A DNA stretch of 64,000 bases, from positions 761,823 through 825,822 of the forward strand of contig NZ_LT606948.1 in assembly GCF_900095185.1 (NCBI RefSeq), given 5' to 3'. This stretch comes from Polynucleobacter necessarius (GTDB lineage Bacteria; Pseudomonadota; Gammaproteobacteria; Burkholderiales; Burkholderiaceae). Below the pieces are notes generated by a model. That model was given only the letters and a program-made list of their open reading frames with translations, was not told the origin of the DNA and did no database searches. Positions 19,857-29,391 of the stretch are shown in pieces (the stretch's first letter is position 1; every line of letters starts with the position of its first letter). The position numbers and the translations under genes are program-made.

Positions 19857-21055
19857 TTAGTTCTTTTCTAGGAAGTGTTGAGCTAGTTTGACCCAATAGC
19901 TCACGCCGACAGGAATCAAGGAATCATTAAAGTCATACGATGGATTTGTGCAGATGGCAAGGTCCCATACCATGCCCTACAGAGCGATGATCGCCATCAC
20001 CATTACCCAGAAAGACGTAATAGCCTGGGCTTCTCAAGCAACATGAAGGCAAAGTCCTCTGCACCCATGGTTGGGTCGATCGAGGCATTGACATTTTGTA
20101 TACCAACTAACTCAGCCATAACTTCAGCAGCAACTTGCACTTCATTAGCATGGTTGATGAGGGGTGGATAGTTACGGGTAAAGCTAATTTCAGCTTGGCA
20201 ATCAAAAGCAGATGCAACACTGTGAGTGATTTCGCGTAGACGTTGTTCAATTAAATCGAGGACATCTAATGTGAACGTACGCATAGTGCCACCAATGAAA
20301 GCGCTGTCAGGAATGACATTGCTAGTTTCACCCGTATTAAATTGAGTGATCGATAAAACTGCGGCATCGACAGGGCGCTTATTGCGGGTAATGATGCTTT
20401 GTAGTGCGAGTACTGCTTGTGCGCCAGTAAATACAGGATCTGCGCTATTGTGAGGCAGAGCCGCGTGACCGCCTTTACCTTTAATGGTAATTTCAAAGGC
20501 GTTACTCGATGTCATCATGGTGCCGGGAGTAACGCCAAAATACCCTGATGCTAAGCCCGGCCAATTATGAAGTCCGAAAACTGCATCGCATGGAAACTCT
20601 TTGAAAAGTCCATCTTTGATCATTTCATTCGCTCCAGCCCCACCCTCCTCAGCAGGCTGGTAAATGAAGATTGCGCTACCTTTGAAATCACGGTGATTTG
20701 ATAAATATTGAGCTCCTCCTAGTAGCATGGCGGTATGACCATCATGCCCACAAGCATGCATTTTTCCTGGATTTTGTGAGGCATGAGCAAAGTTGTTGTG
20801 CTCTTGCACAGGCAAGGCATCAATGTCTGCACGCAGCCCAATCATCTTGCCTGGACCCAAATCACCATCTAGTCGGCCAATAACCCCAGTCTTACCCAAT
20901 CCACGATAAACCGTAATTCCCCAACTAGAAAGGGCTTCCGCTACTAGATCAGCAGTACGATTTTCTTCAAAATGCAATTCAGGATGCGCATGAATATTGC
21001 GTCGAATTTCCTGTATGGCCTTTGCGGAGTCGGTAATTTCAGGGAGTACATGCAT
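19857..21055 (-). pseudogene. M20-family amidohydrolase, C-terminally frameshifted
   Basis: M20D amidohydrolases (hippurate or N-acyl amino acid hydrolases) use two metal ions. From the ATG at 21055 the protein is normal for about 345 codons, with the metal motif MHACGHDGHT at 99-108 (C102, H104) and PAEEGGAGANEM. It then shifts after LLEKP and stops at 20003. The lost tail is still readable in two other frames: YYVFLGNGDGDH then GHGMGP with the last metal His, and SYDFNDSLIPVGVSYW ending at TAA 19857-19859. Two indels are needed. The protein as encoded lacks the last His and the terminal helices. Confidence 0.85.
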
Positions 21056-21110
21056 CCCTCCATCTTATCCGAAAGTATGTGGAGTTGCCTTGAGAAAGAA
21101 TGAAATATGA

Positions 21111-21826
21111 ATTAATCGGTACTTGAATGTGCTGCGCAGCAAAATCAAGCGCCTCAAAAGAATATGGCGCATTTATGGCTTTTGGAGTTTTTTGGGAAGT
21201 ACTGGAATAAAGCCTAAAAAAGGTGCGGTAATTTTTGTAAGAAGAGTTTGTAAATTTTCTTCAATCAAGGGCATTTCCTCTGATAGGCGGTTGGCCACCC
21301 ACCCTGCAATAGTTAAATTCCGAGATTGCATCGCTTCATAAGTCAGCCAAGCATGATTGATGCAGTCTAATTCCATCCCCACGACGAGAATGATTAGCAA
21401 ATCAATTTCTTTTGCAAAATAAGCTCAATCTTCTTTGTCATTGAGTGGAACAAGAAAACCCCCGACTCCATCAACCACAACAAAATCCGCTTTATTTTGA
21501 ATCCTTTTAAAAGCATTAATGAGGACCCTTGTCTCCAGCGCTAGTCCTTGTTGTGCAGCTACAAGGTGGGGTGCAGCAGGTTGATCCAATACATAAGGAC
21601 ATAAATTGAGTGCATTGGATTTCAGATTTGAAGCAATACGTAGCGTTTCCAAATCTTCAGTCTGAGTTTTGCCATGTGCATTCAAATAGATAACAGCAAC
21701 CACTGGCTTAAAGCCAGTTGTATTGATTCCCTGTCTACATAATTTCAAAAGTAGCGCCCCGCTGACTAGGGGCTTGCCGACCTCGGTATCAGTACCGGTG
21801 ATAAAGACGCCTTTAGAGTTGCTCAA
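21111..21826 (-). pseudogene. bioD: dethiobiotin synthetase remnant
   Basis: BioD closes the ureido ring of dethiobiotin using ATP and CO2. The N-terminal part carries GTDTEVGK, but the next residue is Pro instead of the P-loop Thr (GKP for GKT), which should impair ATP binding. A TGA at 21425-21427 interrupts the frame after LVPLNDKED. The same frame goes on with IILVVGMELDCINHAWLT and LAGWVANR-like sequence to a stop at 21173, and a C-terminal stretch (NAPYSFEALDFAAQHI) follows in another frame to about 21111. It overlaps the end of bioF by 14 bases. Clearly a dead gene. Confidence 0.88.
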
Positions 21827-22600
21827 CCATTCTTAGGGTGGCAATGAGTGCCCGAACATCTGCTGCACTATGGTTGGTAGAAAAAGTAATGCGTAATCTT
21901 GCAGTTCCTACTGGAACGGTAGGTTGGCGAATAGCTGGAATCCAGTAGCCTGCTTTATCTAATAATTTTGCAGTAAGTAAGGCATTTGCATTGCTACCCA
22001 AAATGATGGGTTGAATAGCGGTACGCAAGGAAACCATTTTCCATTGAGTAAATCGCATCTCTTCCTGCCAGATGTCAACGAGTTTATTCAGTTGAGCACG
22101 TCGCTTGCCACCTTCTTTCCCTTCGATTATTTTCAAACTCTTTGAAAGAGTATGTGCAACTGCAATTGCAATTGCAATTGCAGGTGGAGTGGCGGTGCTG
22201 TAGATAAAGGGACGCCCTTTTTGAATGAGTCATTCAATAAAAGGAGCTTGTGCGCAAACGAATGCGCCGCTGATACCTGCAGCTTTGCCAAGAGTCCCGA
22301 CATAAATGATGCGATCAGAGCAAATATTTTCTTGTTCCAAAATTCCGTGACCTAGCTCCCCAAGAACGCCAAATCCATGAGCATCGTCTACCAGTAAAAG
22401 AGCGTCATATTTCTCGGCTAATGCCAATAGTTGCTTAATCGGTGCAAGATCACCATCCATACTAAATACACCATCAGTCACGATGATCTTCAAGGGGGTG
22501 ATGTAACTCTGAGCTTTCGTTTCAGTACCTGAGCGTCAAGGATAACGATCTGATCTTGGACAAGTTGTAGAGCGCTAACTGGGTTCGAAGATTTTGTCAT
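21813..22600 (-). pseudogene. bioF: 8-amino-7-oxononanoate synthase remnant
   Basis: BioF condenses pimeloyl-ACP (or CoA) with alanine on PLP. The ATG at 22598-22600 overlaps the TGA of bioA. About 35 N-terminal codons (MTKSSNPVSALQLV...) end at a stop, and the homology then resumes only at [15 protein letters not shown], so roughly 130 residues are missing. PLP contacts DDAHGFG and TLGKA remain. A TGA at 22230-22232 replaces a likely Trp before LIQKGRPF. Downstream, a GCAATT hexamer repeat (22156-22182) encodes Ala-Ile repeats. The C-terminal part is otherwise in frame to 21813. Confidence 0.88.
22156..22182. repeat. GCAATT hexanucleotide tandem repeat inside bioF
   Basis: One GCAACT unit, three GCAATT units and a partial unit in tandem. 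On the bioF strand this encodes AIAIAIAVA where the family has a short Ala-rich turn after TPPA. The period is in frame, so unit number can change without shifting the frame. Confidence 0.8.
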
Positions 22601-23920
22601 GCCAATGTTTTCTTAAGAGCAAGTTGCACGGCACGACCCAATTGCATGGTCTCTTCGGGCAATAAGCTATAAGGCGGCATGACGTAGACCGTATTACCGA
22701 TTGGACGGATCAAAACACCTTGCTTTATACCATTGGCAAACATTTCTCGCGCAAATGTTTTTGCATTCTTTAAGCTATCCACTTTGATGTCGAAAGCAAG
22801 AATCATTCCTTGTTGACGCCAGTGCTCAATTCGAGAATCCGTTTTTGCCCACGCAAATGCTTTAGCTCAATTCTGTGATCGCTCAACATTTTTTTCGAGT
22901 ACTTTATCTGCTTCAAAAATCTCTAGACGAGCGAGTGCCGCAGCGCAAGCGAGTGGGTTTCCAGTATAAGAATGGGAATGCACAAACCCTTGCTGTGTTT
23001 GATTGCTGTAACAAGCTTGGAAGATTTTGTCTGTAGTGAGGCAGCATGAGAGTGGCAGATAGCCACCGCCGCTCCCTTTGGAGAGTTAGGAAGTCTGGCC
23101 AGATATTAGCATACTCACAGGCGAAAAACTTACCGCTTTGTCCACAGCCAACGGCAATTTCATCGGCAATCAGGTGAATTGAGTGTCGATCGCATAAATT
23201 TTTTTACAAGGCGAAGATATTCAGGTGAGTGCATTGCCATTTGGCCTGCACATTGCACTACAGGCTCAATAATGATGGCAGCAATATTTCCCATGTTCTC
23301 TTGCACAAAGTTCTTTCAGTTGATTGGCAGCAAACTTTGCTACATCTTCAGCGCTCTCGCCGGCTTTTGTTTTGCGTGCATCAGGAGAGGTGATGGTGAA
23401 GACGTCTTGTAGGAGTGAACCATAAGCTTCACGAAAAATTGCTACATCAGTAACTGCTAGTGCTCTAAGCGTTTCTCCGTGATATCCATTGTCTAGGCAT
23501 ACAAATTTTTTCTTTTCAGCTTTGCCATTGAGTTGCCAGTAGTGATGACTCAGCTTCAGTGCAATTTCCACTGCAGAGGCACCATCCGATGCATAAAAGA
23601 CATGGCCTAAATGATGTTTTGTCAGTGCAGCGAGTTTTTCTGAAAGTTCTAAAACTGGAGGATGGGTAAAACATGCGAACATTACATGCTCAATTTTTTT
23701 CTAGTTGTTTGCTAATTGCTTGATTGATGTGCGGATTGGAATGACCAAATAAATTCGTCCACCATGAGCTAATTGCATCAAGTAGGGGTTTTCCGTTTTC
23801 GTCATAGAGCCTTGTCTCTTGTGATGGTAACCAGCGGAAAAGACTCATGCTGTTTCATCTGAGTGCATGGGTGCCAAACGGTGGCGAGACTGCGATCTAC
23901 GAGGGGGATTGATTTATGTC
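22597..23920 (-). pseudogene. bioA: adenosylmethionine-8-amino-7-oxononanoate aminotransferase remnant
   Basis: BioA transfers the amino group of SAM to KAPA on PLP. Recognisable parts in order are: [18 protein letters not shown] near 23890; a shift, then [23 protein letters not shown]; a shift, then EHVMFACFTHPPVLELSEKL (23682 to 23266); the PLP-lysine region LSKG with GGGYLPLS near 23070, just after an in-frame TAA; SYTGNPLACAAALARLEIFE; a TGA near 22868; and the intact C-terminus 22806-22597. At least five lesions are needed to explain it. I could not find a clear start codon near 23920, so the 5' limit is approximate. Confidence 0.87.
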
Positions 23921-23994
23921 AGCACTAACCTTGATGTTTGATATTTGACCACTAGTTTTTCCAAAATCGGGCTTCTATCTGTTATGTTGATGCC

Positions 23995-25035
23995 TTGAAT
24001 CTACCTAATGTTTGGAATTTGCCTAGGTTGGACACTCAAACCGCTGAAAAACCCTTAACTCAATTTAAATCTAAGGCGGATTTACATCAGGGCGCTAATG
24101 GTGATTCTGAGGCTTCTGAAGAGTGGTCAGTAAGTCAAATTGAGGCTTTATTTGCCTTTCCTTTCAATGAATTAATGCTCAAGGCTCAAGAGACACATAA
24201 AGGCTATTTCCCTGAAGGGGATGTGGAATCGGCTACTCTGCTATCAATTAATTAAAACGGGTGGTTGCGCTGAGGATTGCGGATATTGCCCACAAGCTGC
24301 TCGCTATGACGCCGATGTGAAAGCTGAAAAGTTGATGGGTTTAGAAGAAGTTTGAGAAGCTGCTAAAGCTACTGGCTCAAATCGCTTCTGTATGATGGGT
24401 GCCGCTTGGCGCGAGCCTAAAGATCGCGATATTGAGAAAGTGACAGCCATGATTAAGGGTGTAAAAACCTTAGGTTTAGAGACATGCGCTACCCTAGGTA
24501 TGTTGGAGGCAGATAGCCGGCTTAGATGTTTATAACCACAACCTTGATACCAGCGAGGTTGTCTATCGTTCTGTGATCTCAACCCGAGGCTATCAAGACC
24601 GTTTGGATATGATTTCTAATGTACGTGCTGCAGGTATGTCAGTTGGTTGTGGTGGTATTGTCGGCATGGGCGAGTCCAGACAGCAAAGCGGTGCGTTTTT
24701 GGCTCGCTTGGCAAATTTAAGTCCCTATCCAGAATCTGTGCCTATTACCCATTTAGTCCCTATTGCCGGGACTCCTTTGGCCGAACAAAAGCCCTTGGAA
24801 TTTGTTAGAACAATTGCAGTGGCCCGCATCACCAGCCCGTGCTCGTCTGTCGGCCGGTCGTCAAGAGCTTGGCCGCGCGGTTCAAGCAATGTGCTTCATG
24901 GCTGGTGCCAATTCGATTTTCTATGGTGAGCAACTACTCACTACCGGCAATCCGGAGGCGGAGCAAGACTGCGCATTTTTGGCTGCGCTTGGATTGAAGA
25001 CCAAGCAAAGCTGTAAAGCAGAGGTTTTGGTCTAA
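23995..25035 (+). pseudogene. bioB: biotin synthase remnant
   Basis: BioB is the radical-SAM enzyme that inserts sulfur into dethiobiotin. A TTG at 23995 is the only visible start. The N-terminal part ([17 protein letters not shown]) ends at TAA 24253-24255. The radical-SAM triad CAEDCGYC follows in another frame, with a TGA inside GLEEV*EAAK, then [13 protein letters not shown] and a shift, then VYNHNLDTS and [15 protein letters not shown], and finally a shift near 24825 into [18 protein letters not shown] and the end at 25035. The usual MSVCCGG reads MSVGCGG, so a conserved Cys is also lost. Divergent from bioA; no BirA-type operator was recognised between them. Confidence 0.88.
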
Positions 25036-25042
25036 TTAAAGA

Positions 25043-25672
25043 ATGTCACCAGTTGATCGCCTTATCTTAGAATTTGACACTGCACTTCGAGCGGTAGTGG
25101 GTGGTGCAAATGCCAGTAGACCAACTCCTGGGTCGGAAATTGGGGGAGGTTCTAGCTTGGATGCTGCTGAACGTAAACATGCCGCTGGACTCATGCGTGT
25201 GAATCATGTGGGTGAAGTTTGTGCGCAAGCGTTGTATCAATCGCAAAAATTAGTTGCCCGTAATTCAGAACTTCGGGAGATGTTGAATCACTCTGGACGA
25301 GAGGAGATGGATCACCTTGCATGGTGTGAAACCCGTTTGCAAGAGCTTGGTTCACATACTAGTTATCTCAACCCAATTTGGTATGCTGGATCCTTTGCGA
25401 TCGGCTTAGTAGCAGGCTTGGCAGGCGATAAGTGGAGTTTAGGTTTTGTAGCCGAAACAGAAAAACAAGTGGAGAATCACTTGGAAAGTCATCTTGAAAA
25501 ATTACCTAAAGACGATCATCGTTCGCGCGCAATTGTTGATCATATGCGTATCGATGAGATTGCTCATGGGCAAGATGCAAAAAATGCTGGTGGGGTAAAT
25601 TTGCCAGAGTCAATTCAAAAAATCATGCAGGCGATTTCCAAGATAATGGTCACTACTGCTTATAAGATTTAA
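25043..25672 (+). CDS. coq7: ubiquinone-biosynthesis diiron hydroxylase Coq7
   Basis: Coq7 hydroxylates demethoxyubiquinone, the step done by UbiF in E. coli. The 209-residue helical protein has the diiron ligands in [13 protein letters not shown] (E58), EEMDHLAW (E88, H91), ENHLESHL and [11 protein letters not shown]. It starts 7 bases after the bioB remnant but is intact, so it must be expressed from a promoter inside or upstream of that dead gene. Confidence 0.94.
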   Translation: MSPVDRLILEFDTALRAVVGGANASRPTPGSEIGGGSSLDAAERKHAAGLMRVNHVGEVCAQALYQSQKLVARNSELREMLNHSGREEMDHLAWCETRLQELGSHTSYLNPIWYAGSFAIGLVAGLAGDKWSLGFVAETEKQVENHLESHLEKLPKDDHRSRAIVDHMRIDEIAHGQDAKNAGGVNLPESIQKIMQAISKIMVTTAYKI

Positions 25673-25748
25673 ATCTGTTTTAAATTAGAGAATTACTTTT
25701 TAATAGTTATTGATATATTTTTCATTGGATTACTGTTTATTAATACAG

Positions 25749-25754
25749 TATAAT
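25749..25754 (+). promoter_or_regulatory. possible distal promoter of the division cluster
   Basis: A perfect TATAAT box at 25749-25754 is preceded 18 bases upstream by TTGGAT (25725-25730). It would give a leader of more than 200 bases to mraZ, crossing the hairpin at 25778-25801. Sequence match only. Confidence 0.4.
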
Positions 25755-25777
25755 AGAGATTATCTTCTCTAATAGCT

Positions 25778-25801
25778 AAGATCTACTCTTAAGTAGATTT
25801 T
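25778..25801 (+). terminator. AT-rich hairpin between coq7 and mraZ
   Basis: AAGATCTACT, loop CTTA, AGTAGATTTT forms a stem of up to 10 bp with one G-T pair and a short T-run. It could terminate coq7 transcripts or attenuate the distal promoter. The stem is weak because of its base composition. Confidence 0.4.
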
Positions 25802-25908
25802 CCAAGCCATTGTTTCAAGTAGCTATTCTATTGTCACCATTTTCTCAGCGCATGACGCTAAGTGATTGTAAACACTAGAGAAATTCCTAAAAAAACTCTT
25901 AAAAACAC

Positions 25909-25961
25909 TTGACCCTATTATTGCGATCCTCTAAAGTGGGAGGAAATGTGAAAAAGTGAGG
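25909..25961 (+). promoter_or_regulatory. main mraZ promoter and candidate MraZ operator
   Basis: TTGACC at 25909-25914 and TAAAGT at 25932-25937 are spaced 17 bases apart and would start transcription near 25944. Overlapping the start is a run of 10-base-spaced units beginning TGGGAGGAAA, TGTGAAAAAG and TGAGGTCATT (25937-25966). MraZ is known to bind TGGG-type direct repeats at this spacing in its own promoter; the first unit matches well and the others are degenerate. This supports autoregulation by inference. Confidence 0.6.
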
Positions 25962-25967
25962 TCATTG

Positions 25968-26396
25968 GTGTTTCAAGGTGTGTCAGCTCTCAATTTAGAT
26001 GCAAAAGGCCGCATGTCTGTGCCGGCTAAGCATCGTGATGCCTTGTGGGTACAGGGCGACGGTAGAGTCACGCTCACAAACCATCCAGATGGCTGTTTGT
26101 TGCTCTTCCCAAGGCCAGAATGGGAAACGTTTAGAGCTAGGGTTGCACAACTACCAATGGATGCGCATTGGTGGCGTCGAATTTTCTTGGGTAATGCAGC
26201 AGAGATGGATTTGGATAGCGCTGGTCGTGTGTTGGTCAGCCCAGAATTACGCGCGGCAGCAGGTATGGAAAAAGAAGTGATTTTGCTTGGTATGGGAAGT
26301 CACTTGGAATTGTGGGATGCAGCGACATACGCTGCAAAAGAACAGGCGACTATTGCGCAAGGCATGCCTGAAGCACTCAAGCAATTTAACTTTTGA
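25968..26396 (+). CDS. mraZ: division/cell wall cluster regulator MraZ
   Basis: MraZ is an AbrB-fold protein that forms rings, binds TGGG repeats in its own promoter and represses the division cluster. I chose the GTG at 25968 ([17 protein letters not shown]), because GAGG at 25958-25961 is correctly spaced and the family starts at this point; a GTG 12 bases earlier is also possible. The 142-residue protein has the two DxxGR motifs, DAKGR and DSAGR. It is the first gene of the cluster and is followed after 12 bases by rsmH. Confidence 0.93.
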   Translation: MFQGVSALNLDAKGRMSVPAKHRDALWVQGDGRVTLTNHPDGCLLLFPRPEWETFRARVAQLPMDAHWWRRIFLGNAAEMDLDSAGRVLVSPELRAAAGMEKEVILLGMGSHLELWDAATYAAKEQATIAQGMPEALKQFNF

Positions 26397-26408
26397 TGAC
26401 AGGCTGCC

Positions 26409-27359
26409 ATGAACATTACTCATTGCCCAGTATTGCTGGGCGAGGCGGTGACGGCGCTAGTTGGTGGCTCGCTAATTCAAAATCAAAAAATATCCGATCC
26501 TATTTTGCTGATCGATGGAACCTTTGGGCGTGGTGGACACACACAAGCACTTCTCAAAGAATTAAATCCTACTGCAAGAGTGATTTCTTTCGACAAGGAT
26601 TTAGATGCGATCGCGGTGGCACAGCAAATCAACGACCCACGTTTAAGGATTGTGCACGACAGTTTTGCGCAAATGGATCAGTATGCAGAAGTCGATTCAG
26701 TGGATGGAATTTTGTTGGATCTTGGAATCAGCTCGCCTCAAGTAGACGAAGCACATCGAGGATTTTCCTTTCGTCGCGAAGGGCCGTTAGATATGCGGAT
26801 GAATATCGATCACGGTTTGACTGCAGCAGAGTGGTTGGAACAGGCATCACTGGAGGCAATCACACGCGTGATTAAGACTTACGGAGAAGAACGTTTTGCA
26901 TTTCAGATTGCGAAAGCTATTGTGGCTAAGCGCGAAGAGGGTTCGCCTCCAAAAACTACTACTCAGCTGGCCAATTTAGTAGCGAGTGTTGTTCGTACGC
27001 GTGAAGTGGGCCAAGATCCTGCAACTAGAACATTCCAAGCATTGCGTATCTTCATAAATCGTGAGTTAGAAGATTTGGAAATTGGCTTAAAAGCAGCATT
27101 GAAGTTACTCAAGCCCGGCGCAAGACTGGCTGTAATTAGCTTCCATTCATTAGAAGATCGAATTGTTAAGCAGTTTATGCAAGCGCACGCAAAAGTAGAT
27201 GTGCCACGTGGCTTGCCTGTACGTGAAAAGGATTTGCCACAAAGTGCGCTAGAAATCATTAGCCGTGTTAAGCCAAGTGATATTGAAATTTCTGAGAATC
27301 CACGCGCCCGTTCAGCCATTATGCGAGTAGCTGAAAAACGTAGCGGAGTAGTTGTATGA
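26409..27359 (+). CDS. rsmH: 16S rRNA (cytosine1402-N4)-methyltransferase
   Basis: RsmH (MraW) methylates C1402 of 16S rRNA using SAM, tuning the P site. The 316-residue protein begins with [12 protein letters not shown], has the SAM motif [10 protein letters not shown], then [17 protein letters not shown] and the late motifs [10 protein letters not shown] and NPRARSA. The stop overlaps the ftsL start (ATGA), so the two are translationally coupled. Confidence 0.97.
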   Translation: MNITHCPVLLGEAVTALVGGSLIQNQKISDPILLIDGTFGRGGHTQALLKELNPTARVISFDKDLDAIAVAQQINDPRLRIVHDSFAQMDQYAEVDSVDGILLDLGISSPQVDEAHRGFSFRREGPLDMRMNIDHGLTAAEWLEQASLEAITRVIKTYGEERFAFQIAKAIVAKREEGSPPKTTTQLANLVASVVRTREVGQDPATRTFQALRIFINRELEDLEIGLKAALKLLKPGARLAVISFHSLEDRIVKQFMQAHAKVDVPRGLPVREKDLPQSALEIISRVKPSDIEISENPRARSAIMRVAEKRSGVVV

Positions 27360-27622
27360 ATCGAGCAACGTTGACATTCCTTGCGCTTCTATTAATTTGC
27401 GCTTTATCTCTTGTCGCGGCGCAACAGCGGGCGCGTAAGTTATTTATTTTGCAAGAGCGTGCCCAGATTGAAGAGCGTAAGTTAAATCAAGAATGGCTCC
27501 GCCTTGAATACGAACAACGCAATCTCTCAAAATCGGCTCATATTCGTGAGGTAGCGCGAAATCAATTGCGAATGTCTCCTATATCTCCAGAGCGTACTTT
27601 GTATTTAAGGGAGACTCAATGA
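27356..27622 (+). CDS. ftsL: cell division protein FtsL
   Basis: FtsL is a bitopic protein that forms a coiled coil with FtsB and signals to FtsW and FtsI. The 88-residue product has a short N-terminus, one membrane segment (about 5-24) and a heptad-rich periplasmic helix with many Glu, Gln and Arg. The identification rests on size, topology and position between rsmH and ftsI. It overlaps both neighbours by 4 bases. Confidence 0.92.
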   Translation: MNRATLTFLALLLICALSLVAAQQRARKLFILQERAQIEERKLNQEWLRLEYEQRNLSKSAHIREVARNQLRMSPISPERTLYLRETQ

Positions 27623-29391
27623 GGCCGGTTGGTTTTTCTACTACGCCAAATTTAGTATTGCGTCTGCCAATGTGGCGGTCGCGTTTGATGCTTTTCCTCC
27701 TATTTGTTGTATTCATGATGTTGCTATTGCGCGCATTTTGGATTCAGGGTCCGGGCAACGCATTTTATGAAGCGAAGGGTGTCCGTGGTACTCAGCGTGA
27801 ATTGGAGTTGCCTGCAAGCCGTGGAAAAATTTTGGACCGCAATGGTCAAGTTATTGCTACTAGCTTGGAAGCTAAATCCATTATTGCTTATAGCGATACG
27901 GTTCCTGATGATTTGGCTACCGATAAGCTTCAAAAGCTGGCAAGCCTTTTGCAAATTAGTGAAGCTGAATTACGTAAGAAATTGAAAGAAGAGCGCAAGC
28001 AAATTTTCTTAAAACGTCAAGTGGACCCAGCAGTTGCGCAACAAATTAAGCAGTTGGAAATTCCTGGTATCGGCTTGAATAATGAATACCGTCGCTTTTA
28101 CCCTGAAGGGGAGGCGATGGCACACGTCGTTGGGTTTACTAATGTAAACGACAAAGGTCAAGAAGGCATAGAGCTTTCAAGAGAGAAAGATCTGGCCGGA
28201 CATCCCGGACAAAGACGTGTAGTCGTTGATCGTCTTGGACGTGTTGTCGATGAAATGGCTATTTTGCAGTTACCACAAAATGGAAAAGATCTCAATCTTT
28301 CAATTGACAGTAAGATTCAGTTTCTAGCCTATAACGCTGTTAAAGATGCAGTTGAAAAACATCGCGCCAAAGCAGGCGGTGCAGTAGTGCTGGATACACA
28401 AACTGGCGAGATTCTCGCCTTAGCAAACTATCCAAGTTACAACTCAAATGATCGCAAGTATTTAACTGGCGAGCAATTGCGCAATCGTGTGTTGACGGAT
28501 ACGTTTGAGCCTGGCTCGACAATGAAGCCATTCACCGTTGCAATCGCTTTAGAAAAAGGGGTTGTGAAGCCTGATACCAATATGGTCATTGGAGCAAAAT
28601 ATTTAGTTGGCCCAAAACCGATTACGGATACACATCCTTACGGGAACTTAACTGTTTCTCAGATCATTCAAAAGTCCAGCAACATTGGTGCTGCAAAGAT
28701 TGCTCTCCATAACCTATCGGCAGAGGAAATGTGGGATTTTTATATAGCTGTTGGTTTTGGTCAGGCACCGAAAATTGGATTCCCCGGTGCTGTTGCTGGT
28801 ACCGTTCATCCATTCAAAAAATGGATGCCTACTGATCAAGCGCGTATTGCATTTGGTTATGGTATCTCTGCATCACTCTTTCAGTTAGCACGCGCGTATA
28901 CAGTGTTTGCGCGTGATGGTGAATTAGTTCCCTTAACCATTGAGCGAAGCCCAGAGTACAAGCCGGGCATCAAGGTGCTGTCTCCAAAAACGGCAATTGA
29001 TATGCGTAACATGATGGAGTCAGTTACTGAACCAGGTGGTACTGCAATTAAAGCTCAGGCCGAAGGATTTCGTGTAGGTGGTAAGACTGGAACGGCGCAT
29101 AAGCTTGTTGGTAAAGGGTACGGCAATAAATATCGCGCCTACTTTGTAGGGCTTGCCCCCATTAGTGCGCCACGAATTGTTGTTGCAGTTATGGTTGATG
29201 AGCCAACAGGAGGTAGTCACTACGGTGGAGATGTGGCTGCACCTGTATTTTCAACTATCGTGAGTGAAACATTACACACCTTAAATGTCTTGCCGGATAT
29301 TAAAGTAAAGCAAATGGTATTGCAAGATAAGAATCCACAAGAGATTCATTCTGCAAGCGCTCAAGCTCAACATGTGGTTTTGAAGCGATGA
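27619..29391 (+). CDS. ftsI: peptidoglycan D,D-transpeptidase FtsI (PBP3)
   Basis: FtsI cross-links septal peptidoglycan. The 590-residue class B penicillin-binding protein has one N-terminal membrane anchor, a dimerisation/pedestal region and the transpeptidase domain, with STMK at 300-303 (nucleophile S300), SSN at 353-355 and KTG at 489-491. All three motifs and the spacing are normal. The ATG sits in the ftsL stop and the stop overlaps murE. Confidence 0.97.
   Translation: MRPVGFSTTPNLVLRLPMWRSRLMLFLLFVVFMMLLLRAFWIQGPGNAFYEAKGVRGTQRELELPASRGKILDRNGQVIATSLEAKSIIAYSDTVPDDLATDKLQKLASLLQISEAELRKKLKEERKQIFLKRQVDPAVAQQIKQLEIPGIGLNNEYRRFYPEGEAMAHVVGFTNVNDKGQEGIELSREKDLAGHPGQRRVVVDRLGRVVDEMAILQLPQNGKDLNLSIDSKIQFLAYNAVKDAVEKHRAKAGGAVVLDTQTGEILALANYPSYNSNDRKYLTGEQLRNRVLTDTFEPGSTMKPFTVAIALEKGVVKPDTNMVIGAKYLVGPKPITDTHPYGNLTVSQIIQKSSNIGAAKIALHNLSAEEMWDFYIAVGFGQAPKIGFPGAVAGTVHPFKKWMPTDQARIAFGYGISASLFQLARAYTVFARDGELVPLTIERSPEYKPGIKVLSPKTAIDMRNMMESVTEPGGTAIKAQAEGFRVGGKTGTAHKLVGKGYGNKYRAYFVGLAPISAPRIVVAVMVDEPTGGSHYGGDVAAPVFSTIVSETLHTLNVLPDIKVKQMVLQDKNPQEIHSASAQAQHVVLKR

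Noticed and set aside
23920-23995. BirA operator between divergent bioA and bioB
   Set aside because: I looked for the TTGTAAAC-type inverted repeat and saw none; only AT-rich sequence is present.
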